Origin: Sapria himalayana
Taxonomy: Eukaryota; Streptophyta; Magnoliopsida; Malpighiales; Rafflesiaceae
Direction of reading: 5' to 3'
DNA length: 64,000 nucleotides
Assembly: GCA_029783825.1 (NCBI GenBank)
Contig: JAREIK010003431.1
Location: forward strand, 1,066,674-1,130,673
Position numbers and translations under genes: made by a program. Of the stretch, positions 31,241 through 44,889 are shown in pieces (position 1 is the first letter of the stretch; each line of letters begins with the position of its first letter). The notes under the pieces are model-generated. The model ran no database searches. It saw only the letters and a program-made list of their open reading frames with translations, and was not told the origin of the DNA.

Positions 31241-34200
31241 CCATATATTTTCTTGATTTTACTAATATTTATCAAATTCTATTAAAATAAATAACTAGTG
31301 AAATTTATATAATATATATTCAAATATTTATAAACATACTAGTAAGTGCAAGTCAATTGATTCAAAATGCATAGTGTGCCTAACTTTTAAACACATCCCA
31401 ATCCAACTTCCTAGAATGCTGAGTCATAGGACTAAATAAGTGGCCCTGCTGGCCTGCTCATTAGACACATCTAAGTATAATAATGAGTCTCCCATAAAAA
31501 GTTACCTAAATATTCAATAGATTAAATGAGTTATTTGATAGCTTTGAGAAGCTTTTTTTTATCTTCTTCAAAAAAATATCGACAAAAAATAAATTGGATT
31601 AATAAATTTTGAAAATTATGTAAAATAATCTTAAGAAAGTTAACCTCAAAAAAATATTTAAATTTTTAATACTTACTCTTTTTTGATTGATAGTGAAACA
31701 TTCTAAAACATGCTCAATATTGTAGTATAATACTCCATGAATTGGTTAAATTGGTTAGAAACACATTAAGCTAGTGGTTAATAAATTTTTGGTTCCTTGA
31801 CTTGTCTACTGATGAAATCGAAGGACAAGACTTACTCATTAGGATTTAATCAAAAAGAAATTCAAAATTGAAATATTATTTTATGTGGTAAGTGTTTGAG
31901 GTCGTTATTTGCACAAAGTGTGTTGATGAAAGAAATATTAATAGAGGAGATGGGAAGTCAAAATGTCATGGCAAGACACATTCTTTTAAACATGGACTCA
32001 CTCGTGATACACATTTCAATTGAAAAGGATTGTTTAAGTTATGAATATCAAGACACAATTTGGATACCATGCCAATTTTTTATGTATTTCCATCATCAAA
32101 TATTATGATGCATTTGTGACATCCATGGTAAGAGGGAAATAATGATATATCATCCTTGTCCTGAACAACTACTATTGAGAACACTCAATTTATAAAAATT
32201 AAATTTATTGATAGTTGAAGATATTCTTTTAAACTTTGATTCCTAGTTTCCAACCTAAAATCAATTTAACAATTATTCTTTGGGTTGAAAATTTTAGGAG
32301 TATAAGGAGATTTAAACTTGTTAGTCACTTCATTTCTTAATATCTTAGTTTGACTTCTAGAGTTTTTCCCCTTTATTTTTTTATTTTTTTTATTTTTTTT
32401 TTATTTTTTTTGCTTCATGTGAAGTTTTACAAGGGAAGTAATATGAGGCTAACAAAAACTTTTATTTTGTATATATATACTACAATATGTATGCACATAA
32501 ATCAACATATCAATCACCTTGGTTAGTTAAGACCATACAAGAATAATTAGTTCAATTACACAAACTAGTACAATTGATTTATTTTTTTAAAATGTTACTT
32601 TTTTTTCAAATTATTTAAATTCTAAGATTTTTCAAATATTATAGCTAAAATTTGAGCCAAATAAATGGACCTTGGTTAGTTGAGACCACACAAGAATAAT
32701 TAGTTCAATTACACAAGCTAGTACAATTGATTTATCTTTTAAAAATGATACTTCTCTTTTCAAATTATTTGATTCCTAAGCTTTTTAAAATAGTATAGTC
32801 AAAATTGAAGCCAAATAAATGGACCTTTTACCATGACCACATTATTTCTCATGGAAGTATTAATTTATCTATAACCAAGGCCTCTCTTGTTATATGAAAC
32901 TCTAGTTGATCTAAACATTTGACTTCTATTGGTTAATCCAACAAACACAAGTGAGTTATTTTTTTTCTCCACAATTAGGCTTTCAACCTTTTGTAGTTAT
33001 CATTAGATTATGATCTTAGTACTCATTTTCCAAATTTTTGATTATGATCTTGGTATTCATTTTCCAAATTTTTTACCTAATTAAAAATTAATTCGCAATA
33101 CCAAGTATTGATATCAACTTTATACATGACCCATTTTTAAAAATTTATGAAGAGTTCTACATATAGTAGTAGTTATATAATGATGTCTCTTGATGATCAA
33201 ACTCTCTACATAAATCTTCTCGTATATGTCATTAATAGAAACATCTTTCTGGCATAATAAATATTCATTTTCATGATCAAAAAACTCTTGCAAAACATCT
33301 AATACAATTTTTTTTTTAACTCTTCATTGTCTAAAGAATAGTTTTCCTAACTATTCCAACTGACTCATAGGAATCACTCATTATGACCTATTTGTTCCTC
33401 TTTCTCTTCCTAAGGTCGAAGCATTTTAAGTCACAGCAACCATGCTTTGAAAACTCAAAATATGTCACATAGTTTGGACTCCTTTGGTAAGGATTGGGTA
33501 TACCAACCACCTTCTTAGCGTCACTCCTACCCATATAGTTAGACCTTCTCACCTATTTTCCTCAGAAGTTTCTCAAAATACTTCACTTTCCAAATATTAT
33601 AACTTTTTCACATGTTTGTTGTATCTTCTTCAACAAAGGAGCCATAACTATTATTTCTTGGATCCTCATAAAATATAGAGAAATAGACTTACTTGTTTAG
33701 GAATCTTTAAGCTTCAAATCACATGTTTAAAAATAGTCAATCAATTCGTCAAACTTTAAAACATTTAAAGTCTTTACTATCTTCCATAATAGCGACTTTA
33801 GTCAATCAATTCTTCGAATCACATGCTAGAATTTATTCCCGTTTAGTTAATTGTAAAAATCAGTAAATGTACCAATTCTCACCTATTTGTATATTTTCAA
33901 ATGAACTTGTCAATATTCAATGTTCAGTTTTTTAGATGAATTTTCAAAATATTGTATGTTTTTCTCACATACACTACCAATATTATTATGCCTAGATTCA
34001 TCTAATTCAACCATTAAAAAAAATGAAGTTGATATTCTATGAATTTATCTACTCAAGTCTACCTTCTTTCTCATCTATTCCCTAACTAGTTTCGCTGCAC
34101 TTCCTATATTAACATTTAAAATGATCAGAGTTGACGAATCATCTACAACACACATCTACATATGTTTATTAATAAATCATGGATAAAATACTATCAACGT

Positions 34201-34817
34201 CTTCTAATAAATATAGTTTGATTCAACAAGTATCATAGGTTGGATATTACATATTGTTCAAACGTCCAGGGAGAACATGGAAGAAGCGACTTTAAAAGAA
34301 ATGGCAAGGCACAAAGCACTCCAACATAGTTGAATCTAACAATGTAAGCTATTATGATACAAATTTGATATGAATAAATGGACCACATCTCTAATAACAA
34401 AAACAAACAATTTAATTCTTATAATGGTTTAGGATTTTTTTTTAATTCAAGAATTTGGAATGAAAAATCAGTTAAATATGAATTGTAGTTTATTTCTCCA
34501 AAATATCATAGAGGTTGTGATATGGCGAAATGTGGAATGTAATTACATTTATGCAGTATGAATATTCATTCCCAAACTTTGCAATTGATATTTTACAAGA
34601 GCCCAAACATAAAATGAAAAACATACTAGCATTTGACATAAAAAATGATTACTAGTGAAGAACCTATAAGACAATTGCCTCGGAACTAAGCATTGATAAC
34701 TAGTGCTTGGTATGATTTAAATCACTCTAAAACTACTATCATCTTCCTAATTTATGAAGGTGAAATATGATGGATTTATTGAAACACTTAAAAATGGCTC
34801 ATGCCACCAAAAATGGC
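31241..34817. other. AT-rich region without a recognised gene
   Basis: It contains the 153-bp tandem duplication described separately. On the minus strand at about 33,156-33,330 there is a ~58-codon open segment (VLDVLQEFFDHENEYLL, QKDVSINDIYEKIYVESL) of unknown identity. A 70-residue plus-strand frame at 31,896-32,108 is not recognised either. Neither has supporting context. Confidence 0.4.
32516..32826. repeat. 153-bp tandem duplication
   Basis: ACCTTGGTTAGTTRAGACCA starts at 32,516 and again at 32,669. The two copies share ATACAAGAATAATTAGTTCA-type sequence and AAATAAATGGACCTT, with about 10-15% divergence by eye. Confidence 0.85.
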
Positions 34818-34820
34818 TAA

Positions 34821-35534
34821 GGGGATATTTGATAACGTACTTAAAATTTTAAACCATTGAAAATATTGAGAACTAAATATTTAAAATTTTAGGTGAAAAT
34901 TCATTGAAAATTTTATGTAGGTAGAGACCTACTTAATGTTGAATGGCTGAAAATTTTCAACAATTTTTTTTAAAAAAATTATCATTTTGTCATTTTTTTC
35001 ATTTTTTTTCGTTTTCTCATTCACGCTGCAGTTTAGTTTATCAATCTATCTTCTCTCCCTCCTTTCTTTGCCACTATAAACACTAATTTTAATTCTCTTT
35101 CATGATTAATTTAAGAGAGGAGATAATAAATCAATTAGTTATTCATTAATTTTTATTTTTATATTAAAAATTTGGATAGTTTTAAAGAGTTTATATTTTA
35201 TTAATTATTTTTTAAATATATATTTTTTGAATCTATAATTTATTTATGGATATGTTTTTAGGAATTTTTTTTTATAATTAAAAATTATAGTGAAAAAAAA
35301 TTTATTATAAATTATATTTATATTAAATAATATGTAATACAATAATAATAAGTATAAATATGTAAAATACATCATTTTCAATATTCAACATTTACAGTTA
35401 TTAAATAATATATTTATATTCAACATTTAATTAACAGTAATTTATCAAACAGTTTTTTAATACAAATTCGGCACTTATAAAATTTAGTCTTAATTTTTCA
35501 GCACTTTGTTTTTTCAATTTTATCAAATAGGCCC
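34821..35534. mobile_element. Tourist-like (PIF/Harbinger) MITE
   Basis: The ends are GGGGATATTTGATAAC and (inverted) GGGCCTATTTGATAAA. The element is flanked by TAA at 34,818-34,820 and 35,535-35,537, consistent with the TWA target duplication. The interior is AT-rich and non-coding. Confidence 0.7.
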
Positions 35535-35537
35535 TAA

Positions 35538-38500
35538 GATCATTCGAGCATGTTCTAAGAAATTAACTTCATAATTATTTTGTAACATAATTGCTGCAAT
35601 ATTCACTCTAATTTGATAGGATGAATTAACCCTTGAGACATTCCATACACTTGTAAAAATTCTCAACCAAACTAATTCGAACAAAGTACAATAGAATGTT
35701 TTAGAGCACTTATGAAACTCATCTTCTTCGAACACACTCAAACAAAACTAAATATAGAGTTTCTCGACATAATCTTGTTTGGCGTCATTCAGGTGACACG
35801 AAAATCAAAATAGATAGTTTCAAGATAATTGTAAAATTTCATCTCATTCAAATGAATTCGAATAATACTAAACAAAGAATTTTGAGGTATCTTTTTGAAT
35901 TCATCTTATTCAAATTCATCTGAAAGAAATTTAACCTAAAGTATCTTGATATTTTTTATAACTCATATCATAGGAACATGTTCAAATGAGGGACACATAT
36001 ATCTCAAAACTAGATCTCTCGAGCATGTTCAAACAACACATCCTCAATCATAACTAAGCTTCAAAAATAGCTTATAAACAAAAGTTTAAAAAAAGTTGTT
36101 TTTTAATGAAACCTTCATTTATAAAAAAGCTTATTGTAACACAAAACATGTGTGTTTTGATACAAAACTAGCCAACATATAAAATTTAAGACTAGAGATC
36201 TAGTTTTGAGATAATGTTTGATTCTCCTTTGAAGATGTATCTTTGATGATGCTTAATTGTTTTCTCAAGAAGAAAGAAATATTTCTATTACCATTTAATT
36301 ATAATTTGATGTTGTATCATAAAATTTGATATTGTTTGAAATGATATATAGCTTCTTTATTATTTTGTTATTACGTGATAAACCTTATTTTCAATGATAT
36401 TTGATGAGTTTCACCAATACTTCATTCATAATTGCATGAGCTTGTAACACAATTTATTTGACTTTGCCTCTTACAAGTAATAGCAAATGCATATTTACAG
36501 GAAAGTGCAACTATTCAAAAATTCTCATAATTATTATAGTGATCCAATATAATCACGCTGGAAATTATATGCTTTTGGGCACATAAGTCTCATATTTGGA
36601 TTTGAGGGAGTTTCCATATTGTCACTCATCCCGAAACTAATACTAGCCTAGTATCATTAGCTTTGGAGTTCCTTTAAAATATGATCTATCATTGCTCATT
36701 GTAATTTTTTCTAAGTAGTGTGATATTACTTCCTTCCTATATCCTTTTATATTATTCAATGACTATCTTTCTCTCTCTCTCTCTCTCTATCAATCTCTTT
36801 CTATCTCTCTCTCTCTCTCTATCTCTCTCTATCTCTTTTATCTCTTTATATATATCTCTCTCTCTCTCTCTATTTCTATCTCTCTCTATCTATTTCTATC
36901 TATCTATCTATCTCTCTCTCTCTCTATCTCTTTCTATCTATCTCTCTCTCTATCTATCTCTCCCCTCCTCTCTAGATCCCTTCTATACTATATTTAATCA
37001 CTCTATATGTGGGGCTCAACATCTTTTTTGCATTATGAAATGTTAATATTTTTTGCCTCTGGAGAGTGAATCATCTCAAATCCCTGTGATAATAAATATA
37101 TTAGTAAGAAACTCATATTAGATCGTACCAATGAGTCTTTTAATATAGTTTTATTTGATAACAACTCTAAAATTAATAATGTTGTATTTGGGTTAATTGA
37201 TACACGAATCACCATTTGTAAACTCTTCCAAATCCAATTGATAATGAACAAATTTGCATTGTCTATAATGATTAAAATTGATAATTCCTAATATGATTCA
37301 AAAAAAATTATCTTAAAATTTAATTGATCAGGTCAATCACCATAAAACATAAAACTCAAATTAACTTAATACACACATGCACACTTACACCGATATATAT
37401 ATATATATATAATTAGAATCATCAAAGACTTAATAGTATTAATTAATACAAAATCATAGCATAATAATTTTTTTTTTAAAAAAACTAATACTAATTAAAA
37501 AACTTTTATAATAAATGAGAACTATATGCATGATATATTATGTATGATGAAATATAAATATACAAAAAATACTATAGAAAATATATAATGTTCTAAAAGA
37601 TTTATGTTTTGATATTGAAAAAAAAAACAAATGGAACTTTCATATGTAAATTCAAAATTTTTAGTGGCTAGGTTAGCAAATTTTTCATTCTATTCATGGT
37701 CACATATCATATATTCTCTTAGCAACATGCTCTTAATGTTTATAACATGAAAAAATATCAATTATCTGACTAATTATCATTTTTATCTTAATTTGTCTTT
37801 TATTCTCTTTCTAATGGTGAATGTAGAAATGATAGACATAAGAATAGCTATTAGGACTCATACCAGTGGCGGAATATGTAAAAATTTTGATTGTTGTTGC
37901 TTCCAATTTGATCTAATGTTAAATTCTTCATGTAACATTTCTAGAATAGAAGAAAACTTTGAATTCAATATTTTCTTCAAGTTGACATATTTACTCTTAG
38001 TAACACTCATAGGGTCCACATTGAAAAGTAAATAGAATTTTTTTTTATCATTAAGTCATGATGCCTCTCTTTCATGATGATTATTATCTTTATAAAATAT
38101 AACTTAATATTATCTAATTAATTCTTATATATAATAAATAAATCAAGTTATTTTCAATATGCAGACTTGATATTGTGAATCATAATCTGCACCAAATGAT
38201 AATTCCAGGTCCATTACGAGTGATTTCAAAATATAGCAATCTTATGTTTAAGCTTATTGAAAATCCAAAAACGCAAATGAAAAATGTGTATTATTTTTTC
38301 ATTAATTTTCTATACATCCTATCTATTGACTGTTTTAAGTCAAATTAATCATTAAATGAGATAAACTGTGAAGCTATTCCTAGTATATGATATCGTGTTA
38401 ATGAATTGGGGTAACAATATATGTGGATAACTTTATAACACTTTCATAAATTCAATTTTCAATTATAAAAAAAAATCTAAATAATATTTTCATATGGTAT

Positions 38501-39162
38501 GACATTCTTCAATATTAAATTTGTTAATTCTCGCTTAATTTTTGTCATGCAAAAATTATATAGATTTTAAAATTTGGACTTTGCAATGTCTTTTCAATTC
38601 AATAATATATTTTTCTTTATTATAAATCTAAAATATTATATTTCTCGAGTCTTCTCAGGTTGGGTAGATTAGGTATTTTAAATAATTATTCGGCATGTAT
38701 AAATTTATTGATGTGTGTTGTAACATTTGTTATGTGTGTATTATTTGATTGATATTTTCACAATTTATTTCTTTTTCTAATATAGGACTATTATGATGCA
38801 CACATCAAAAGAGGGCGGACACATCAATTTTAAATAAAACAAAATATTTTTTGTTTCTAAAAAATATAATATGGTACTTTTTCTCGGAGCAAAGCGAGTG
38901 GCACATGTTGAGAAGATATATAGAAGTTGGATATGGATTCCCTCTAAAAGATAACTACTACATGTCTGTGCATGGTGGTTGAGACATGAAATAGAGAACA
39001 TGATGACATAATGGGGTGATGCAGATTGTAAACATTTTTATTTTGGTAGGAGGTCAGTCCAATGTGAAGACAGTAACCAAAAGCACAATAATGATAGTAC
39101 CTGTCATATTTATCAGAGCATGAATCAAGGAGATGCTAATCAAAATATGATTTAGGTTTACT
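35538..39162. other. AT-rich region with a long CT microsatellite
   Basis: The CT/CTAT-rich tract at 36,760-36,975 is the only striking feature; its open frame is a repeat artefact. A short AT run lies at 37,396-37,412. No gene or element terminus was recognised in the remainder. Small open frames at 37,793 and 38,777 have no recognisable content. Confidence 0.5.
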
Positions 39163-39167
39163 GTCAA

Positions 39168-39526
39168 TGTTAATTGAACCTATAAGGTTACACATAAAAA
39201 ATAAATAATAATGATTATGAGTTTTTGATTCTGTAATAATTTAAAATGATGAGATTATTTTAAATTACAAATAATAATTAGTTATTATTAAAATTCTTAT
39301 TTAATTTTAAGAAAATTTAAATTTGTGATTTTAACAAATAATTAATCTGTTATATTTTATTATTAGATAAGAAAATAATTTGTTAAAGGTTTTTAAAAGA
39401 GTTTTAATATATTATAATATATAAATTCATTTCCTTATCGATGATGAGTTGGATTTAAATTATTATTATTTAAAAGAGTTTTAAATATATAATAATATAA
39501 AATTCATTTTGGACTTAAACCCTAGT

Positions 39527-39562
<36 letters not shown>

Positions 39563-39933
39563 GTAGCCGTCATCCTTTTCTTAGAGAACAACCAAAACCA
39601 AGATAAGGAAAAGAAAAACTCTAATTATGTTTTGAGAAGATGAATTTGAACTAGTATTCAACGAGATCATTTATTATTTGGTCGTATGTGGAAACTTGTA
39701 GAGGTGATCGATTTTAGAAAGATAGTACCTTTGAAGATTCAAATAAACCAATAGAGGATAGATGTAGACTTTGAAGGCTTGACGAATCGATCTACATGAG
39801 ATAATTTTCATTTATCCTTTCATCGTATTTTTATGAAATGCATGTGATCTTTAGTAGTTTAAGGAATAAAAATTCATAAATTTTATTATATTTATGTTCC
39901 AATTAGATTGAATATTCTGTCAAAATCCCAACA
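39168..39933 (+). repeat. Solo LTR
   Basis: It starts TGTTAATTGAACC and ends AAAATCCCAACA (TG...CA). It is flanked by GTCAA (39163-39167) and GTCAG (39934-39938), a 5-bp duplication with one mismatch. A TATA-like AT repeat at about 39,527-39,559 precedes a stretch starting GAAGTAGCCGTCATCC, as in U3-R of copia LTRs. There is no internal coding. Confidence 0.72.
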
Positions 39934-40129
39934 GTCAGATCACTCACTAGAGTTCCAATGAAGGCTAGAACTATGTATGTTGGAGTTGACTAAATAGGAA
40001 GGTTCAATGGCATGTCACTTTATAAATAAGGTCCAAATGTCTAAATCAAATATGAAGTTATTTCAAAACCAAAGAGATAAATTGGAGACCTCAGAGTAAA
40101 AGAATGCTCGAACATCCTATTATATTGTA

Positions 40130-41820
40130 TTGAGCAATAAGAGGCTTACTAGCACCAAAAGGCCAATCAATTCTGGATGGGGGATGGGGATGGAAACACA
40201 CAATTCTTTCACTCATATGCACCAAATATAAATAGGCAAAATAACATTCAAAAATTGAGAAATGATATAGGTATTTGGCATTCTAATTACTCACATTCAG
40301 GGAATTATTATTGACTATTTTTGAAACTATTCACTTCTACTAGCTGTGTTATAGGCTCAATGTATAATTGTCTTAGGTAATGTGAGCTACTACCCAAAAG
40401 GAGACCCTAATTGCTCCAGTTAAAGAATCAAAGGTAAAAAAAGCTTTGTTTGATATGCACCCAGACAAGGCATCAAGCTTGGATAGTATGAATTCATCAT
40501 TCTTCCAAAATTTTTGGCATATAATAGAATTTGATGTTGTTCTGATCCATCAAGATTTCTTCATAATAAGGGTAATGCCAACCAATTTTTGAACAACACT
40601 AAAATTGTGCTTATCCTGAAGAAAACTCACCTCAAAACTATGATAGATTATATGCCAATTGCTCTTTGTAAGGTGTTTACAAGGTGATAGCCAAGATAAT
40701 AGGCAAGGTAATAGAAAATCATTTGAACCCATCCTACCAAACATGTTTCTTGAAACCAAAGTGCTTTCATGCATGCTACAATTATTAAATATAATATTAT
40801 GTTTGCTTTTGAATTCTCTCATTATCTAAAACAGAAGATGCAAGAAAAAAAAGGGAATACTAGGCTTAGAGATTGACATGAAAAGAACATATGAAAAAAA
40901 TCAAATGGCCGTACTTAGAAGGCATACTAACAGCTTTGGATTTTGATATCACTTGGATTTCAAGATTGATGAATTGTGTATCTATAGAAAACTTTAGGGT
41001 GCTGATGCAGAGTAGGGAAGTGGAACCTAAACAACCTTAATGTGACATTCGACAAGGAGATCTACTGTCACCATACTTTTTTTTTTTTTTTTGTAGATGG
41101 TTTGATTGCCCTCCTGTATGAAAAAGAGGCTATTGGTGCAGTTAAGGGTTATGAAGTGGTTTGTCAAGCTCTAGCAATGAATCATCTATTTTTTGATGAT
41201 GATGTGTACTTATTTTTTAGAACACTACAGGTTGAATGTGAAATAATGAAATATGTCTTAGATACCTATAGGGTAGCCCAAGGACAGACCATTAACTATG
41301 ACGAGTCCAACCTTATTTTCAGCACCAATTTTAATGAGCTTACTAGAGTCATTGTGTGCAACATCTTCCAAATCCAAGTAAACAAAAATCAAAGTAATTA
41401 CTTGGGATTGCTTTCATATGTTGCGTGGAGGAAAATGATATTTTCAATTTTTCCAAGGTTCGAGTGTGGAAAAGGCTGCATAGATGGGGAAACAAAACTT
41501 TATCCAAAGCAAGCAAAGAAATTCTTCTAAACATTATTGCCCAAGCAATACCAAAATATGTAATGAATGATTTTCTTCTTCAACAAGTTTTGTGCATTAA
41601 GATTGAAAGAATGATGAATTCATTTTGGTGGGGTAGTAGTAATTGAAGCTCATTAGGAATTAAATGAATAGCATGGGATAGACTATGCGAGCCAACAAAT
41701 TTTGGGGTGCTAGAGATTTAAGAAGCTGCATGATTTCAGCATTGCCATGTTAGGGAAGTAAGCTTGGACCTGGTTGTGGATACACCTTTTTTAATGAGTT
41801 GTATGTTTGAAGAATGATAG
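40130..41820 (+). pseudogene. LINE ORF2 reverse transcriptase
   Basis: The translation gives EAYxHQKANQFWMGDGDGNT, FFHSYAPNI and IYLKLFTS-like words (40,140-40,345). Then come an IICQLLF and KVIAKIIGKV region (40,640-40,720) and IRQGDLLSPYFF (41,045-41,080). The active-site area LFFDDDVYLFF (41,190-41,220) corresponds to FADD. The longest frame is 41,042-41,530. A shift near 41,425 moves on to VWKRLHRWGNKTLSKASKEI, LLNIIAQAIPKYVMNDFLL and IERMMNSFWWGSSN. A T-run at 41,073-41,090 falls where the RT reads Phe-rich. It is not functional. Confidence 0.88.
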
Positions 41821-42279
41821 TACCCTCAAACTTCCTTTTTGAAGGCTGACTATGACTCTAATCCATCGCGCGCGCGTGTGTGTGTGTGTGTGAGCTCGCG
41901 TGCGTGCGTTGCCAAGCAGATAATTAGTATTAGTGTTGATGATGGAAAAATCAACAAATATTTGGGACAAGGCTTGGCTACCAGCTAAGGACAATGGATA
42001 TGTTACTTCAGAAGCGTAGGCATGGTCAGAACATGTTAAGGCATGTGGTCTCATTGCTGTAGATGGAAAGGGTGGGACTTGGGTATTATCTTGGATCTTT
42101 TCAATGCTCATGATAGAGAACTCATTTTGTGAATTCCCTTACCATCATCGAAACAGAGGATTCATGGTATTGGATTCATGACAAGAACGGTAACTCTGTA
42201 GTTAAAAGTTGCCATGTGGCTTACAAAGAGAAATCTCAACACATACACAAGATGTCTAGTAGAAAATATACAACTTGAG

Positions 42280-43040
42280 GGTATCACCTAAGATGTATAA
42301 TTTTATGTGGTGGGTCACTTCAGAATGTCTCCCCACTACAACATGGTTTCTCTCATCAACTCTCTCTGCTTACTTTTCTAGGATAAAGAGGAAGTGACTT
42401 TGCACATCCTATCTGAACGTAAAGTTCGCAAAAGCCACTTGGCTGATGTCATTATTCCACATCCCACCCCCCCCTATTTTGGATTAGGTCGCCACTTGCC
42501 TAAATGTTAATTTATTGGAAGATGGTATCATGTCCTCAATGCTACTTTGGAAACTAAGGCACCAAAGAAATAATTTGGCATGGGATAAGACTTCACATTT
42601 GTTTGTTAATCACTTATGCAGTATGGTAGGCTAGCTCTTGTATCAATGAGAGAAATATAGGGGGGGAGGGGGTAGGTTGCATTGTTCAAGACTCGGCAAG
42701 TGCAATGATCATGGTTAGAATGACTAATATTTTGGGAGCATATACCACTAGGGAAACTGAAGCACTAGGGTTGGAGGAAGCCTTATCATAAATCAAAGAG
42801 AGTAGGTTGGTAAGTGAGTCGTTGAAATCGATTCTTTGCAAGTAGTTGATGTCTTGAAAGATACATCCAAGCAATTCTTATATTTCACTTGTTAATTGAT
42901 GATCTTATGCACCTTTTCCAACTCTTTGAGACAGGTGCGGGTCCATTTTACAAGGGGGCCTATGAATAATGGTATGGCTCATTTACTTGCACTGGGTGCT
43001 CGTTCTTTGTTAGGGGACCACAAGAGCGACTTTTCCTCCT
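42280..43040 (+). pseudogene. LINE ORF2 zinc-finger and RNase H domains
   Basis: Around 42,300-42,430 the frames give WWVTSECLPTTTWF and LCTSYLNVKFAKATW, matching the zf-RVT region of plant LINE ORF2. Around 42,680-43,030 come GCIVQDSASAMIMVRMTNIL, TRETEALGLEEAL, IDSLQVVDVLKDTSKQFLY and NGMAHLLALGARSLLGDH. This is the RVT_3 RNase H with its late Asp (IDSLQV) retained. At least three frame changes occur. Confidence 0.82.
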
Positions 43041-43373
43041 AGTTTTTTTTTTTTTTTAAAAAAAAAAAAAAACTCGTGCAATGATTTGTTTGGGGCGACA
43101 AAAAAAGGAAAAGAAGTATGTGGGACAAATGAATTGGAGAGAGGGGTGCAGAGTGAATGAGAGAAATAAAGGAATTGAATCTGAAAGGAGATTTTTTCTT
43201 TTTTTGTTTTTTTTTTCTTTTTTTGCATCAATTCCAAATTGAAGAGAACTCTTTGCCCTCTGGCATTTATCAAAAAAACTTCTATTGCAACTTTATAATT
43301 CCACATTTTATTCTTTACCATTGAGTGCTGAAGAGTAAAGTTATCGTGCATAGGATGTGTGGTGGTAGTGCAT

Positions 43374-43520
43374 GGGACATGCGGGGGACATGCGGAGGAC
43401 ATGCGGGGGACATGCGGAGGACATGCGGAGGACATGCGGAGGACATGCAATATTTATGCGCGGCAAGTGCGAGGGACGTGCAATATTTATGCGCGGCAAG
43501 TGTGAGGGACACGCAATGAT
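43374..43520. repeat. 11-bp minisatellite with 33-bp higher-order part
   Basis: About seven units of GAGGACATGCG run from 43,374 to 43,449. Two 33-bp units follow (GCAATATTTATGCGCGGCAA plus GTGCGAGGGACGT); 33 is three times 11. Open frames in both strands are artefacts of the repeat. Confidence 0.85.
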
Positions 43521-43839
43521 TATGCATGGGACGTGGGGAGAATGCGAGGTGGCACATGAAGGATGTGCTCGGACTGCTTTAGATTCACCAGAATGCACGG
43601 AGCAGCACCAGATAAACTTGCTCGAGTCTAAAAAATGGGATTCTCCGAGATTAATTACAAAATGTGTATTCGATTACAATTTATAGTTTCATTCAATTTG
43701 AATTTTGAGGTTGTATCGGGTGTTTAATTTGTTATTTAATTTGATATGGTTCTGTTTTGTGGATTTATTGTATATTATACCAATTCTAGGTAGAATATAG
43801 TTGATGTGTGTGAGTATATATTCAACCAATGTATATTTT

Positions 43840-43840
43840 T

Positions 43841-43888
<48 letters not shown>
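43840..43888. repeat. TA microsatellite
   Basis: An uninterrupted TA run of about 23 units precedes TAGTGTGAAAACTG. Confidence 0.95.
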
Positions 43889-43890
<2 letters not shown>

Positions 43891-44889
43891 TGAAAACTGA
43901 AAATTGAAAAGTTTAATTAAAAAAAATAATAATATGGGTAGAAGTGAAATAGAATTTAAGATTTTTTTAAAAAATTTAAAAATGCAATTCAAAAATTAAT
44001 GAGTTTGAATTAAAAAATTGTCATGGTTGTAAAATTAAAAGGTAAATGAAACATAATTTAAATTTTAAAAAAAAATAGAGAAATACCTTTTGGAAAACAA
44101 AAAGTGTATGAATTTCTTTTCATCTGGTAACAATTCATAATGGAAAATTTAAATATTTTAATGATAGGAAATTAATCAACTAATTTGTGAGTATGGAAAA
44201 AGTTTTAAAACTAAATTTGATATTTAGGCTCTATTTTAAATTCCATCAAGTTATAATATATAAATTTTTTTGAATGATTGATTTGCTCTATTTTTAAATC
44301 CCAACAATTTATAATACCTTCTAAAATCATTGATTTTATTATAGAATATAAAATATTTTAAATCCCAACAAATTAATTAACTAAATTATTGGGATTTAAA
44401 ATATTTTAAATCCCAACAAATTTTGGCTATGAGAAAATTAACTAATTAAATTAATAATATGACATACAAATCGATGATGCAAAAAATAATACTCAACAAA
44501 CACCCCTATAATAGTTTAGAGATGCACATTCATAGCTCTCGTATCAGTTGTTGCATTGTCTATAATAATTGATAATACCTGATAATTAATGTTTTACTTA
44601 AGTCGGACACCACCAATATTTTATAAAATATTTTTTTGTTTATATTCTATTTGTTAAAAAGAAATTTTTTTTAATTATCTATTCCGAATGCATATTTCAT
44701 GTAACTCCACTTGTAATTTTTTGTGCCTTACCACTCAAAATATTAGATCTCAAAGAAAATAATAGAAACAACTCATTTTGCTAGTTTGTGTGACGCAAAT
44801 CTTATTATACAATTAAAGCATTTTGCATCTGGTTATATCACTCTTGATTTTTTTTTATATTGAGATTTGAGAAGAATATGCCAGTCTTC
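43889..44889. other. AT-rich region without a gene
   Basis: It contains several copies of ATTTTAAATCCCAACAA (near 44,290, 44,360 and 44,405) with inverted arrangement around 44,385-44,415, perhaps a small decayed element. Nothing else was recognised. Confidence 0.4.

Larger units (their letters stand above)
39950..43075 (+). mobile_element. Plant L1-type LINE, 5'-truncated and decayed
   Basis: ORF2-type coding runs in order: linker before RT, RT, zinc-finger segment and C-terminal RNase H. Several frameshifts occur, and no ORF1 or endonuclease domain is visible upstream. It may end at the T/A-rich run 43,046-43,073. This domain order is that of plant L1 elements whose ORF2 ends in an RVT_3-type RNase H. 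Confidence 0.85.

Noticed and set aside
36720..37046. 108-codon Leu/Ser-rich frame
   Set aside because: It translates the CT microsatellite; the pattern SLSLSL follows directly from CTCTCT.
43010..43598. Repeat-peptide frames on the minus strand (CPPHVPRMSSA-like)
   Set aside because: Generated by the 11-bp and 33-bp minisatellite; open in several frames.
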